Source: Actinobacillus indolicus (GTDB lineage: Bacteria; Pseudomonadota; Gammaproteobacteria; Enterobacterales; Pasteurellaceae). Taken from it: a stretch of 64,000 nt of DNA. Shown in pieces: positions 25,477 to 33,912 of the stretch. The notes below the pieces were generated by a model. It had not been told where the DNA came from. It saw nothing but the letters and a program-made list of their open reading frames with translations, and did no database searches. Position numbers and translations under genes: made by a program. The stretch lies in NCBI RefSeq assembly GCF_901764975.1, contig NZ_CABFKH010000010.1, forward strand, positions 1 through 64,000. The letters are read 5' to 3'. Each line of letters opens with the position of its first letter. Position 1 is the first letter of the stretch.

Positions 25477-26022
25477 ATGAGTAAAGCAAAAGAGAAACGC
25501 AGAGCCATGTGTTATGACTATCTCAGCGATGAGATAGAAGCCCTTAATCGTCAAAATGTAGAACTTAAAACCCAATTATCTGAAAACAAGAAGATAATCT
25601 ACGCCCTAAAACAGACCATTGTTTACCTAGAATCAAAACAAAACTGGTTTGGCTCAGAAAGTCCTACGGTTGATATTTTGTATGAAAACATTATGTACCC
25701 TTTCAAACGCAATTATATGCAGTTATTAGGGGAAGTGCTAAGGGAAAATCAAACACGGTGGCTGACGATAGATTTCATCTTAGATAAGATGTTAGAAAAG
25801 GATGGGGTAAAAGTAAGGCTTGATTTTCCACATCATAGCTTTCACACCAGTTTATACTATGCTTTACGCAAATTACATCAACGGGGATTAGTTTTTCGTG
25901 AAGGGGATGACGATGTGCCCGAATCGGTATTAAATCAACTTGTGGAAGATGATTGGAAGAAAACAAACGAGTCTCGTTGGTTAATTAATATGGGGGCATA
26001 TAAAGTTACGATGGACGCTTAA
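25477..26022 (+). CDS. Transposon-borne coiled-coil / winged-helix-like protein
   Basis: Not recognised as a named family. 181 residues: a basic start, a coiled coil about 18-55 (EIEALNRQNVELKTQLSENK), then a globular part about 78-175 (GEVLRENQTRWLTIDFILDK, later YYALRKLHQRGLVFREG) that reads like a winged helix. The architecture parallels that of the accessory ORF at 26006. The ATG is glued to a terminator T-run with no ribosome site; Met11 at 25507 has a weak AGAG upstream and may be the true start. It overlaps the convergent accessory ORF by 17 bases. Function unknown; a transposition accessory or regulator is plausible. Confidence 0.6.
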   Translation: MSKAKEKRRAMCYDYLSDEIEALNRQNVELKTQLSENKKIIYALKQTIVYLESKQNWFGSESPTVDILYENIMYPFKRNYMQLLGEVLRENQTRWLTIDFILDKMLEKDGVKVRLDFPHHSFHTSLYYALRKLHQRGLVFREGDDDVPESVLNQLVEDDWKKTNESRWLINMGAYKVTMDA

Positions 26023-26449
26023 ACTTCCAACGGACATGAATTGTTGTGCGTTGCTCTCGCTCTACCATGCCTTTATCTAACCAATGCTTTAATGCACCTC
26101 GTACCGATACAGTATGCCCTTCCGTGAAAGCCGATTCAGGTTGGTTATCAGCTTTTAATAGCAGAAAGGTGAGTTCGGTGACACCAAAATAACGATTCGG
26201 CTCAGCTTTTAGTATGTTGAGCAAGGTTGTCCGCAGTTTGAGCTTAAAACGAGGTTTATGCGTGCGATAACAGTATAAGGGCGTATTATGTTCTTCCAAA
26301 CGGGATTTGGCTTGCATAATGTCAATGGCTTGATGAAGTGTTGCAATTTTTTCATCCACCAAGACCAAATGTTGTAACACTTGTTTTCGTTCTCGTTGTA
26401 ACTCTGTTAGTTTTTTCTCAATTTGGTTTAAATACACTTGTTTTGCCAT
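26006..26449 (-). CDS. Transposase-coupled coiled-coil / winged-helix-like protein
   Basis: 147 residues, no named family recognised. N-terminal coiled coil about 8-50 (LTELQRERKQVLQHLVLVDE), a basic linker, then a likely winged helix 72-147 (LLNILKAEPNRYFGVTELTF ... GALKHWLDKGMVEREQRT). Its ATG overlaps the transposase stop (TGATG at 26449), so it is made together with the transposase and probably helps or regulates it. It resembles the neighbouring 181-residue ORF in layout. Confidence 0.65.
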   Translation of the reverse strand: MAKQVYLNQIEKKLTELQRERKQVLQHLVLVDEKIATLHQAIDIMQAKSRLEEHNTPLYCYRTHKPRFKLKLRTTLLNILKAEPNRYFGVTELTFLLLKADNQPESAFTEGHTVSVRGALKHWLDKGMVEREQRTTIHVRWKFKRPS

Positions 26450-27489
26450 CAGTGAAAAATCACCTCTTGATATGCAGTTTCACGTTGCCAATAATGATTC
26501 CATTCAGTTTCATTGTGTGTGGTAAGACACTTCTCTAAAATGTCACGGAACTGTGAACCATTTGATACCCGACGATTATCTTCACGGTAAGCCACTTCAT
26601 TTGCATAGTTGAGTAAATAAGCGTTGCTCATTTTATGCATTTGTCCGTAGTACATCCGTTTGAATCGGGCAAAATAACTTTCCGCCTGATTGTTTGTGAC
26701 CCCTAAATCGCTACGGTATTCTTCCTTGTGATTTACCGTACATAAATCGTAAAATGGCATAAGCACATCATACGCATGATTTTCATCGGTATTGATACGT
26801 GTGCCTCGCTCAACAAATTTGTCCGCAAAGCGTTTGACTGTTGATTGTGTTTCCCCGAACGTAACGGCAACCTGTGTACTTTTTGCCCCACGATATAATG
26901 GATTTTTCGCTTTTTCTTCTGCGGTATAATGCTCACGAGCAACTAAAATACAACGTTTTTCGGGATTTTGATTTTCCTTTAAACGGTAATCTATACGGTC
27001 AATCTTCTTATTCGCTTTACGAGGTGCGGGGTGAATATATGTGCCATCTATATCGACTTCGCCTGAAAAGGTGGCAAATTCTCGTTGCTCAAGTAAAGCT
27101 TTACGAATCTTATGCAGTAACACATAAGCACTTTTATACTCAATGTTTAAATCCCGTGCCATTTGTAACGCTGAAATCCCTTTAACTGCATTCACAAATA
27201 AAGCGATAGCATATAAGTAGGTTTGGATAGGCAACTTGTGATTTGCAAAGATTGTGCCAGATGTCACCGAAAAGGTGTGCCGACAGCTATTCACTTTACA
27301 ACGCCATTGTTTACGAGAGGCAATAAAATAAGCCTGATGACGACAACCACATTTCGGACAGGTCACGACCGTTTCACTTCCCCAACGTAATTCGCAGAGC
27401 AACGAAAACGCCTTATCATCAGATAGCGTGGCTATCTTGATAGGCGAAAGCGTGCGAGCTTTGTTGGATAAAAGGTAATGTTGGGTCAT
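26449..27489 (-). CDS. IS1595-family transposase 1
   Basis: 346-residue DDE-type transposase with an ISXO2-like catalytic domain. N-terminal zinc ribbon (CPKCGCRH ... CKVNSCRH, about 44-73), helix-turn-helix region about 95-135, then the catalytic core: first Asp in GEVDIDGTYI, second in NTDENHAYDVL, and the Asn/Glu helix VTNNQAESYFARFKR. All motifs look intact. Roughly 40-50 percent identical by eye to the second transposase at 33913, so the two are not recent duplicates. Confidence 0.92.
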   Translation of the reverse strand: MTQHYLLSNKARTLSPIKIATLSDDKAFSLLCELRWGSETVVTCPKCGCRHQAYFIASRKQWRCKVNSCRHTFSVTSGTIFANHKLPIQTYLYAIALFVNAVKGISALQMARDLNIEYKSAYVLLHKIRKALLEQREFATFSGEVDIDGTYIHPAPRKANKKIDRIDYRLKENQNPEKRCILVAREHYTAEEKAKNPLYRGAKSTQVAVTFGETQSTVKRFADKFVERGTRINTDENHAYDVLMPFYDLCTVNHKEEYRSDLGVTNNQAESYFARFKRMYYGQMHKMSNAYLLNYANEVAYREDNRRVSNGSQFRDILEKCLTTHNETEWNHYWQRETAYQEVIFH

Positions 27490-27529
27490 AAAATTCAGCC
27501 GCTCTATTTATTTAGCTTGATGAAATAGC

Positions 27530-27601
27530 TATAATGATGCAAAAAATGGCATTTATAATGGTTTAATTGTGCCATAAAATGCACTTAATGTCAATAAGGA
27601 A
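27530..27601 (+). promoter_or_regulatory. Promoter/operator of the restriction operon
   Basis: Two TATAAT -10 candidates (27530-27535 and 27554-27559) and an inverted repeat ATGGCA (27546-27551) / TGCCAT (27570-27575) overlapping the second. AAGGA at 27597 is the ribosome site of the regulator. Autoregulation by the adjacent repressor is inferred. Confidence 0.45.
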
Positions 27602-27608
27602 TGCAAAA

Positions 27609-27950
27609 ATGAGCATTAAAGAGAGATTGCGAATTGTGATTGAATCACAGGATATGTCAATCAAGGCATTTGCAGAATTGGTAGATACACCACTTAGGAC
27701 AGTACATAATTATCTTAGCGGAGAACGTGAACCTAGTTCAGAATTTCTGATTAAAGTGGCTACCCAATTCAATATTAATTTGAATTGGGTGCTATTAAAT
27801 AGAGATGATATGTATATATCAGATGGCAATAGTAGTTTGAGCATTGAAGAATCTGAATTGTTAAACCAATACAGAGCAATGAATGAATCGGGAAAGCGAA
27901 TTTTAAAAAATATGGAGCTTATTATTTTTAATGAGTTTAGGGTTGAATAG
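27609..27950 (+). CDS. XRE/CI-like regulator of the restriction operon
   Basis: 113 residues from the ATG at 27609, chosen for AAGGA seven bases upstream; the frame is open 14 codons earlier. XRE helix-turn-helix about 4-60 (IKAFAELVDTPLRTVHNYLSG, then EPSSEFLIKVATQFNINLNWV), followed by a short C-terminal helix (SELLNQYRAMNESGKRILKN) of the kind found in phage-type repressors. Position directly before the methyltransferase suggests a controller setting the balance of modification and restriction. Confidence 0.8.
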   Translation: MSIKERLRIVIESQDMSIKAFAELVDTPLRTVHNYLSGEREPSSEFLIKVATQFNINLNWVLLNRDDMYISDGNSSLSIEESELLNQYRAMNESGKRILKNMELIIFNEFRVE

Positions 27951-28011
27951 CTATTTCATATGATAAAGATATTTAATTTTTCTATTTCTTTATTAAGTTA
28001 AGGTAATACAA

Positions 28012-29265
28012 ATGAAGAAAATTACAGTTATTGATTTATTTTCAGGAGCAGGAGGATTTTCTGAAGGTTTTATGCAGTCAGGGAAGTTTGAGTTTTTGGC
28101 TCATATCGAATGGGAAAAGCCGATGGTTGATACTCTTAGAAAAAATCTTATAGATAGATGGGGTTATTCAGAGGATGAGGCAATTCAAAGCGTTATACAT
28201 TTTGATATTCAAAAAACCAATGAATTAATTAATGGTGATTGGAGTGATGAAACAATTAAAATATATAAGGATAGTAATTCTCAATTAATTGTAAATAATG
28301 GCTTAAATTGCGTATTAAAAAATGGAAGTGTAGATTTAATTATTGGCGGGCCTCCATGCCAAGCATACTCATTAGCAGGCCGAGCTCAAGATGCTAATTC
28401 CATGCAGTACGATTATAGAAATTATCTATTTGAAAGTTTTGTTCGTATCGTAGAACAATATCAACCTAAGCTTTTTGTCTTTGAAAATGTGCCAGGAATA
28501 TTAAGTGCTGCTCCAGGTGGAAAATTAGTAGTTGAAAGTATATATGAGGCATTTTCTGAAATAGGTTATGAGATAAAAAGCCCCTCCGAAATGAAATCGG
28601 CGATTTATTCCTCTGCGGACTTTGAGGTTCCTCAAGAGCGACAAAGGGTAATCATTATTGGGGTGAGGAAGAATTTAGGGCTAAAACTTGATGATTTATA
28701 TAAAAGTTTAGATAGTTTTAAATCATACGGTAATAAAGCCACTGTACGAGATACTATATCTCAATTACCTAGATTCAAACCATTAGAGCAGTCTTATAAA
28801 ATTGGTAGAAAAAATATATCTCATGTAGCAATTCAGGATAATACTGTTGATCTTCACTATGCAAGGTATCATAACCAAAGAGATATAAAAGCTTTTAAAT
28901 ATTGGTTGGAAAATTCAATGAATAAAGCTCCCAATAATCAAAAATTAGATTTTTATAAAACTGTTACAGGGAAAACAACAAATCACAATAAATACAGAAG
29001 TTTAGAGTGGGATAAACCCTCACCAACAATTGTGGCACATTTATATAAAGATGGACTAATGTTTATCCATCCAGATGAAGAGCAATTAAGGTCAATTACA
29101 ATTAGAGAGGCTGCATTATTACAGACTTTTCCAATTGATTATCAGTTTGTTGGCTCTGACGCTCATTGTTTTAAAATGATAGGCAATGCAGTTCCTGTAT
29201 TATTTGCAAAAAAAATTGCACAATCAATTTATTCAGTTTTAGAGAAGAGTATAAGTGTAGAATGA
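28012..29265 (+). CDS. DNA cytosine-5 methyltransferase
   Basis: 417-residue C5 methyltransferase with the standard motif order: I DLFSGAGGFSEGF (8-20), IV GGPPCQAYS with catalytic Cys116, VI FENVPG (157-162), VIII PQERQRVIIIG about 211-221, a target-recognition region about 260-345, and X MIGNAVPVLFAKKIA near the end. It should protect host DNA from the McrB/LlaJI-type nuclease downstream. Its stop overlaps the next start by four bases. Confidence 0.95.
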   Translation: MKKITVIDLFSGAGGFSEGFMQSGKFEFLAHIEWEKPMVDTLRKNLIDRWGYSEDEAIQSVIHFDIQKTNELINGDWSDETIKIYKDSNSQLIVNNGLNCVLKNGSVDLIIGGPPCQAYSLAGRAQDANSMQYDYRNYLFESFVRIVEQYQPKLFVFENVPGILSAAPGGKLVVESIYEAFSEIGYEIKSPSEMKSAIYSSADFEVPQERQRVIIIGVRKNLGLKLDDLYKSLDSFKSYGNKATVRDTISQLPRFKPLEQSYKIGRKNISHVAIQDNTVDLHYARYHNQRDIKAFKYWLENSMNKAPNNQKLDFYKTVTGKTTNHNKYRSLEWDKPSPTIVAHLYKDGLMFIHPDEEQLRSITIREAALLQTFPIDYQFVGSDAHCFKMIGNAVPVLFAKKIAQSIYSVLEKSISVE

Positions 29266-29999
29266 AAAGTTTAAATGTTTTAGTTGCCTGTGAAGAAAGT
29301 CAACGAGTATGCGAAGAGTTTAGAAAATTAGGCCATAACGCCTATAGTTGTGACCTATTACAATGTTCTGGAGGACATCCTGAGTGGCATTTTAAGCAAG
29401 ATGTCCTGCAAGTTATTAAAAATAAAGGTGGTTTATTACAAAGTGGAGAAGATTACTATTTAGATGGTGATTGGGACTTGATGGTTGCTCATCCACCTTG
29501 TACTTATTTGGCTGTTAGTGGTGCAAAATGGTACTATCATCCAGAAGATAAGCATCTACCTACTGAGCAACGTAGGCCACATCCAAGTTTTCCAAATAGA
29601 GCTGAAGATAGAGAGTTAGCAGTAGCGTTTTTTAGTCAGTTAGCAAATGCAGATATTCCTTATATTGCTATTGAAAATCCTGTTGGCATTATAAATACTC
29701 GTTGGCGTAAGCCTGACCAAGTTGTTCAGCCCTATCATTTTGGTGATAGTGCATCTAAAAAGACCTGCTTATGGCTGAAAAACCTACCGCCATTGAAATA
29801 TACCAATGTCGTTGACCCAGGAGAATATATAGAATTTAGTAGTGGTAAACGCATTCCAAAATGGTATTCTGATGGTCTAACAAAAACAAAATCTGCTGAA
29901 GAGAGAAGAACGTGGAGAAGTAAAACTTTTCCAGGTTTTGCCAAGGCTTTGGCAAATCAGTGGAGTGAGTATATTATCCAACAGGCAAAAGAGGGTTAA
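29262..29999 (+). CDS. Small divergent cytosine methyltransferase-like protein
   Basis: 245 residues resembling a phage-type protein group annotated as DNA cytosine methyltransferase. Motif I is unusual (LVACEESQRVCEEF in place of FxGxG). A motif IV-like AHPPCTYLAVSG with Cys80 and a motif VI-like AIENPVG (136-142) are present, but motifs VIII and X are not recognisable. In LlaJI-type systems two cytosine methyltransferases modify the two strands of an asymmetric site; this gene holds the second position. Whether it methylates DNA is uncertain. Confidence 0.7.
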   Translation: MKSLNVLVACEESQRVCEEFRKLGHNAYSCDLLQCSGGHPEWHFKQDVLQVIKNKGGLLQSGEDYYLDGDWDLMVAHPPCTYLAVSGAKWYYHPEDKHLPTEQRRPHPSFPNRAEDRELAVAFFSQLANADIPYIAIENPVGIINTRWRKPDQVVQPYHFGDSASKKTCLWLKNLPPLKYTNVVDPGEYIEFSSGKRIPKWYSDGLTKTKSAEERRTWRSKTFPGFAKALANQWSEYIIQQAKEG

Positions 30000-30004
30000 C
30001 TAAA

Positions 30005-31387
30005 ATGATACATATTTACCTAAGAATTGTAGATTCTCAAGCTTATGACAAGCAAATTAGTATTACTAAATATATTATGGAAAATTTTTTTGGTTTTTTA
30101 AATAATCACGATGAAATTACAATTACAGGGGAAGCCTCATCATATAGTGATAAAGTTTTATGCTTGACTAGCACAGATTCTCGCTTAGGGGGAAAGATCA
30201 AAGATATTATTAATAAAGAGGGGGGGATGAATATTGGTGATATTCTTCTGTTCAAGAAACAAAATAATAAAATTACAATAAGCATCATAAAACAGAATGA
30301 TTATAATGAGTGTAATATTTTAACTTCGCTTTTGCCTAATAATACTAATAAGCATGTGTTAATTAGTTCGGATAATGATATCTTAAACGATGATAACATG
30401 AAAAATGACCAAGTGAATTCTCAAAAGGAATCCCTTGCTAAAAATTTACTTCTCTACGGTGTTGCAGGTATTGGTAAAAGTTATTACATCAAGCATAGCC
30501 TTGGTATTGATGAAAACTTTTCTGAGCGTGTTGTATTTCACCCAGATTATCTCAATGCTGATTTTATTGGGCAAATCCTACCAACTGTAGAAAAAGATGA
30601 TAAAGGCACAAGTTTAGTCACTTATCAATTCAAAGCAGGCCCATTTACCAAAATTCTAAAAAGAGCTATTAAGGACTCAAATAACCATTATTACTTGATT
30701 ATTGAAGAGATTAATCGTGGTAATGCTCCAGCAATTTTTGGTGAGGTTTTTCAGTTATTAGATAGGGATAGTAATGGTTGTAGTACCTATAAAATTTCTC
30801 ATGAATTAATTGCTAATGAAGTTTATGGCAACCCAAATGAAAAAGTTTATCTTCCGAATAATTTAAGTATTGTCGCAACAATGAATAGTGCTGACCAAAA
30901 TGTTTTTACACTAGATACTGCTTTCCAAAGACGTTGGACTATGCGAATGATTGAGAATAATATTAAAAAATGTGATTTTAAAGATAGTTATATTCTTGAT
31001 ACTAATGTTACTTGGGGAGTATTCAATTCTGTTATTAATGAGCATATTTTAATAGCAAATAAAGATACTATGGCATCAGAAGATAAGCGTTTAGGGGCTT
31101 TCTTTATTAAAGCAGAGGAACTTCAAGAAAATGATGGATACATTCCTTTTGCTGAAAAGGTTATTAAATATCTTTGGGATGATGTATTTAGGTTCAACAA
31201 AAATAAGCTTTTTGATGGCAAATTTAATAGTTTGGATGAGGTTATAACGCAATTTGAAAAAAGTAACAAAGATGCGAGATTTAATATTTTTCAGACGACC
31301 ATTAAAGACACTTTAATAAATAAATCAATGGAGAAATCTGATGATGGTCAATTAGTATTGGATGAGAAAAATAATGACAACATTTAA
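30005..31387 (+). CDS. McrB/LlaJI.R1-like AAA+ GTPase subunit
   Basis: 460-residue motor of an McrBC-like restriction complex. Residues 1-140 form a divergent N-terminal region, probably DNA recognition. The AAA+ part shows Walker A GVAGIGKS (152-159), HPDYLNADFIGQILP, Walker B LIIEEINRGNAPAIFGE, and the McrB signature ATMNSADQNVFTLDTAFQRRW. It is expected to act with the nuclease encoded by the overlapping downstream gene. A run of seven G at 30220-30226 (codons 72-74) lies in the otherwise AT-rich 5' part. Confidence 0.9.
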   Translation: MIHIYLRIVDSQAYDKQISITKYIMENFFGFLNNHDEITITGEASSYSDKVLCLTSTDSRLGGKIKDIINKEGGMNIGDILLFKKQNNKITISIIKQNDYNECNILTSLLPNNTNKHVLISSDNDILNDDNMKNDQVNSQKESLAKNLLLYGVAGIGKSYYIKHSLGIDENFSERVVFHPDYLNADFIGQILPTVEKDDKGTSLVTYQFKAGPFTKILKRAIKDSNNHYYLIIEEINRGNAPAIFGEVFQLLDRDSNGCSTYKISHELIANEVYGNPNEKVYLPNNLSIVATMNSADQNVFTLDTAFQRRWTMRMIENNIKKCDFKDSYILDTNVTWGVFNSVINEHILIANKDTMASEDKRLGAFFIKAEELQENDGYIPFAEKVIKYLWDDVFRFNKNKLFDGKFNSLDEVITQFEKSNKDARFNIFQTTIKDTLINKSMEKSDDGQLVLDEKNNDNI

Positions 31388-32645
31388 TTTGATTGATTGT
31401 TGCCATTGTGTTAAAAACAGGGAAGATTTTGTGGGTATTTGTTTCAAAAAAGATAAAACCACTCAAGATTATCGACCTGTTATTTCTTTTCCGTATGGTT
31501 ATCAAATTGACTCTAAAGATGATGTTTTGGCTTTACTTAATGTTTTATCTAATGCCCAAAATGAAGATGATGATATAGGAGCTTATTCACCTAATAGTAA
31601 TGAAAAGAACGGGTTTCCTTTACGGTCTTATATGCTGATCATTCAAGATTTTCTACAAAATGGCTATTATCGAGAGAAAGAAAATAAGTACGCAACTCGA
31701 ACTTTGGGAAAAATTCATTGGGGTCTTACTATTAAAAAGGAAAGACCTGTTGCACAAAATAGCGGGGCAGTTTATTTAAAGATGCAAGCAAGACTAAATC
31801 ATAGTAATGATGAGCATTTAATGACTGAAATTAGTAAACACTGTGTTTATGAGAGCTTTATTAAAATGGGTTGGTATTATGGTTTGCCTCTACAACCTAA
31901 ACCTATTTCACTTTTTCAAGAATCTTTATTTATTTCTACCATACAATACCGCTTAAACAAAGCTAATAAAGATTCTGAAAAACGGCTCTTTCAAAGTATG
32001 CTACATGTCCTAAAAAATATTGATGAGCAAACAAATAATCCGAGTAATTTTTGCTTTGGTACTAGACGTTTCGAATCTGTATGGGAAAAATTGATTGACA
32101 ATATATTTGGTACTATACGTGGAAATGATAAAAAGGAGTATTTTCCGAAATCTAAATGGTATATTTGTGGTGAAAAAGAGCCAAAAGATACCAATAAGCT
32201 ATATCCAGATACGATTATGATTAATAATGAATTAGGATTGCTTTATGTGGTAGATGCCAAATATTATCGGTATGGTTTAAATAAGAATCTTAATTGCTTG
32301 CCTGGCATGCAATCTATTACTAAGCAGATAGTTTATGCTCAATATATTGCTAGCAATAGGAAAGACCTTAAATATTCTGCAGGTATAATTAGAAATATTT
32401 TTATTTTACCATTTAATAAAATTGATTGGGAAAAACAGTACAATGGAAATAAAATAACTCGGGATAATTATCATTATATCGGTTATGCAGAATCAGAGTG
32501 GTTTAGTAGTGATATCAATAATGAATACACTAAAGTACACACTGTTCTTGTTGATACTAAGCATTTAATAAAAAATAATATATCGGTTAATACAAATGAG
32601 ATAAAAGAATTGTCAGAGCTTATAGAAAAAGCGTTAATAAGTTAA
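31362..32645 (+). CDS. LlaJI-family restriction endonuclease subunit
   Basis: 427 residues, nuclease partner of the McrB-like protein. A PD-(D/E)XK core is visible at YPDTIMI (Asp283) and VVDAKYYRYG (Asp298, Lys300), matching the LlaJI-type nuclease family. The N-terminal half (CCHCVKNREDFVG ... QDFLQNGYYRE) is the part expected to dock to the motor. The frame overlaps the upstream gene by 26 bases; a second ATG at 31374 is an equally possible start. Confidence 0.87.
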   Translation: MRKIMTTFNLIDCCHCVKNREDFVGICFKKDKTTQDYRPVISFPYGYQIDSKDDVLALLNVLSNAQNEDDDIGAYSPNSNEKNGFPLRSYMLIIQDFLQNGYYREKENKYATRTLGKIHWGLTIKKERPVAQNSGAVYLKMQARLNHSNDEHLMTEISKHCVYESFIKMGWYYGLPLQPKPISLFQESLFISTIQYRLNKANKDSEKRLFQSMLHVLKNIDEQTNNPSNFCFGTRRFESVWEKLIDNIFGTIRGNDKKEYFPKSKWYICGEKEPKDTNKLYPDTIMINNELGLLYVVDAKYYRYGLNKNLNCLPGMQSITKQIVYAQYIASNRKDLKYSAGIIRNIFILPFNKIDWEKQYNGNKITRDNYHYIGYAESEWFSSDINNEYTKVHTVLVDTKHLIKNNISVNTNEIKELSELIEKALIS

Positions 32646-32720
32646 AAGCTAAATAAATTTTAGCTCTTAGCCATTGTTCTTTGAATCAATTAAACACGAA
32701 ATTCCTTTGTTAACTAGATA

Positions 32721-32768
32721 TAGGCAAATGTATATCAAACCAACCTATTGGTTGGTATTTTATGCCTA
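32721..32768 (+). terminator. Structured terminator after the restriction operon
   Basis: Inner stem ACCAACC-TATT-GGTTGGT followed by ATTTTAT, nested in an outer TAGGCA/TGCCTA pair. It lies 75 bases after the nuclease stop. Confidence 0.6.
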
Positions 32769-33038
32769 ACATCCATAACACACTTCTGTATATTATAGTT
32801 TGTAAACTCTTATAATGTTTATCATTTACTCATTTTGGATGAATTTAATTGCTTAAAATACAAGCATTTAGATACTCTAAAATCCCTCACCCTCTATTAT
32901 TTTTCACAAAAATAGCACTTTTATATCAATAATTTAAAATTATTTTTTATATTCCATTAAAAATAACTTGACATAACTTTGAATTTTAGATTGAAAATAT
33001 CGCTTGACAAAGCACCTAATAATTAATACCATTTTTGC

Positions 33039-33124
33039 CACAGAGAATAGTCCCTTCATTATGACTTTTGTTTAAGCCTAAAAAGGTTTTTAAATCAAGA
33101 GTGCTAATGAAGGGACTTTTTTTT
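33039..33124 (+). ncRNA. Candidate small RNA with its own promoter and terminator
   Basis: TTGACA (33004-33009), 17 bases, TACCAT (33027-33032) predicts a start near 33039. About 10 bases later, a 13-bp perfect stem (AGTCCCTTCATTA at 33049-33061, complement at 33105-33117) closes a 43-base loop with an inner CCT/AGG hairpin and runs into eight T. The roughly 85-base product would be a compact, strongly closed RNA. No match to a known RNA family is claimed. It could alternatively be the leader of the next ORF. Confidence 0.45.
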
Positions 33125-33214
33125 ATTTTTATCTTTCTTGTTTCTTTCGTATAGCACTATAACTCTGAATTAATTTTTTATTTTTAACTAAATAATCATG
33201 CTAAGGAAATAACA

Positions 33215-33634
33215 ATGAAAGACAGACTAACTTCTCTTAGAAATAGACGCTATCCTATCTATTACTTTTTGAATGATGAATATGATGAGTATAGTGACGA
33301 TGCAATAAGAATCCTTCATGGTAAAGCACCGTTAAATGGTGCTATCGATCTAAGTTTATTTGAGGATGATGAGCTTGACTGGAATGAAGGTATAAAGAAA
33401 GAAGCGCAAAGGAAACAAGATGAATATGATAGATGGATGAGCTATTATGAGAACAATCCTTTTCATTGTGATGTAAAAGAGATTCCCACCTATTCTCAAG
33501 AATACGCTCTTTATCAAGCCAAAAGTCTTATTGAGAGCACGAACGAATATTGCAAATTTTTTTGTGGAGCACCAGAGAGCGCACTTATAACTCGTTTTCA
33601 AATAGAATGTATGAAAGAAGATACGCAACACTAG
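33215..33634 (+). CDS. Hypothetical protein in transposon cargo
   Basis: 139 residues, family not recognised. Strongly acidic first half (NDEYDEYSDDAIRILHG, LFEDDELDWNEG), aromatic-rich throughout, three cysteines, no signal peptide or membrane segment. Good ribosome site (AAGGAAATAACA). It stands alone between the candidate small RNA and transposase 2. Acidic cargo proteins are sometimes DNA mimics or antirestriction factors, but nothing here proves that. Confidence 0.6.
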   Translation: MKDRLTSLRNRRYPIYYFLNDEYDEYSDDAIRILHGKAPLNGAIDLSLFEDDELDWNEGIKKEAQRKQDEYDRWMSYYENNPFHCDVKEIPTYSQEYALYQAKSLIESTNEYCKFFCGAPESALITRFQIECMKEDTQH

Positions 33635-33912
33635 CGTAATCTAAGACTAAATATAATTTAGGATGGATAAAGCTAATAATATATTTTGTCATGACATAGA
33701 TGAATACCACTTTAAATTTTATATAAGCTAAAAATAGCTTACCCAATACTTTATCCACTGATGGCAAGTTACTTTAAAGAGCCAATATTACTTGGGTATT
33801 CAAAGCATTATGCGACACGTTTAAGCCAATTTAGGTTATCTAAATGGGAGGTTTTGAGTGTCTGCGATACGGTTATTTGCTTTGAAACCCTTGTGATAAC
33901 AAGGAACACTTT

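Larger units (their letters stand above)
32646..33214 (+). other. 569-bp intergenic region of the transposon
   Basis: Very AT-rich. It holds the terminator at 32721, two TTGACA hexamers (32968 and 33004) and the stem-loop unit at 33039-33124 that I read as a candidate small RNA. No ORF of convincing quality is seen. AAGGAAATAACA at its end is the ribosome site of the next ORF. Confidence 0.7.

Noticed and set aside
26874..27185. Plus-strand ORF opposite transposase 1
   Set aside because: It is the antisense shadow of a well-supported transposase gene.
33049..33117. Type III (ToxIN-like) antitoxin RNA
   Set aside because: There are no tandem repeats before the ORF, and the ORF does not resemble a ToxN nuclease.
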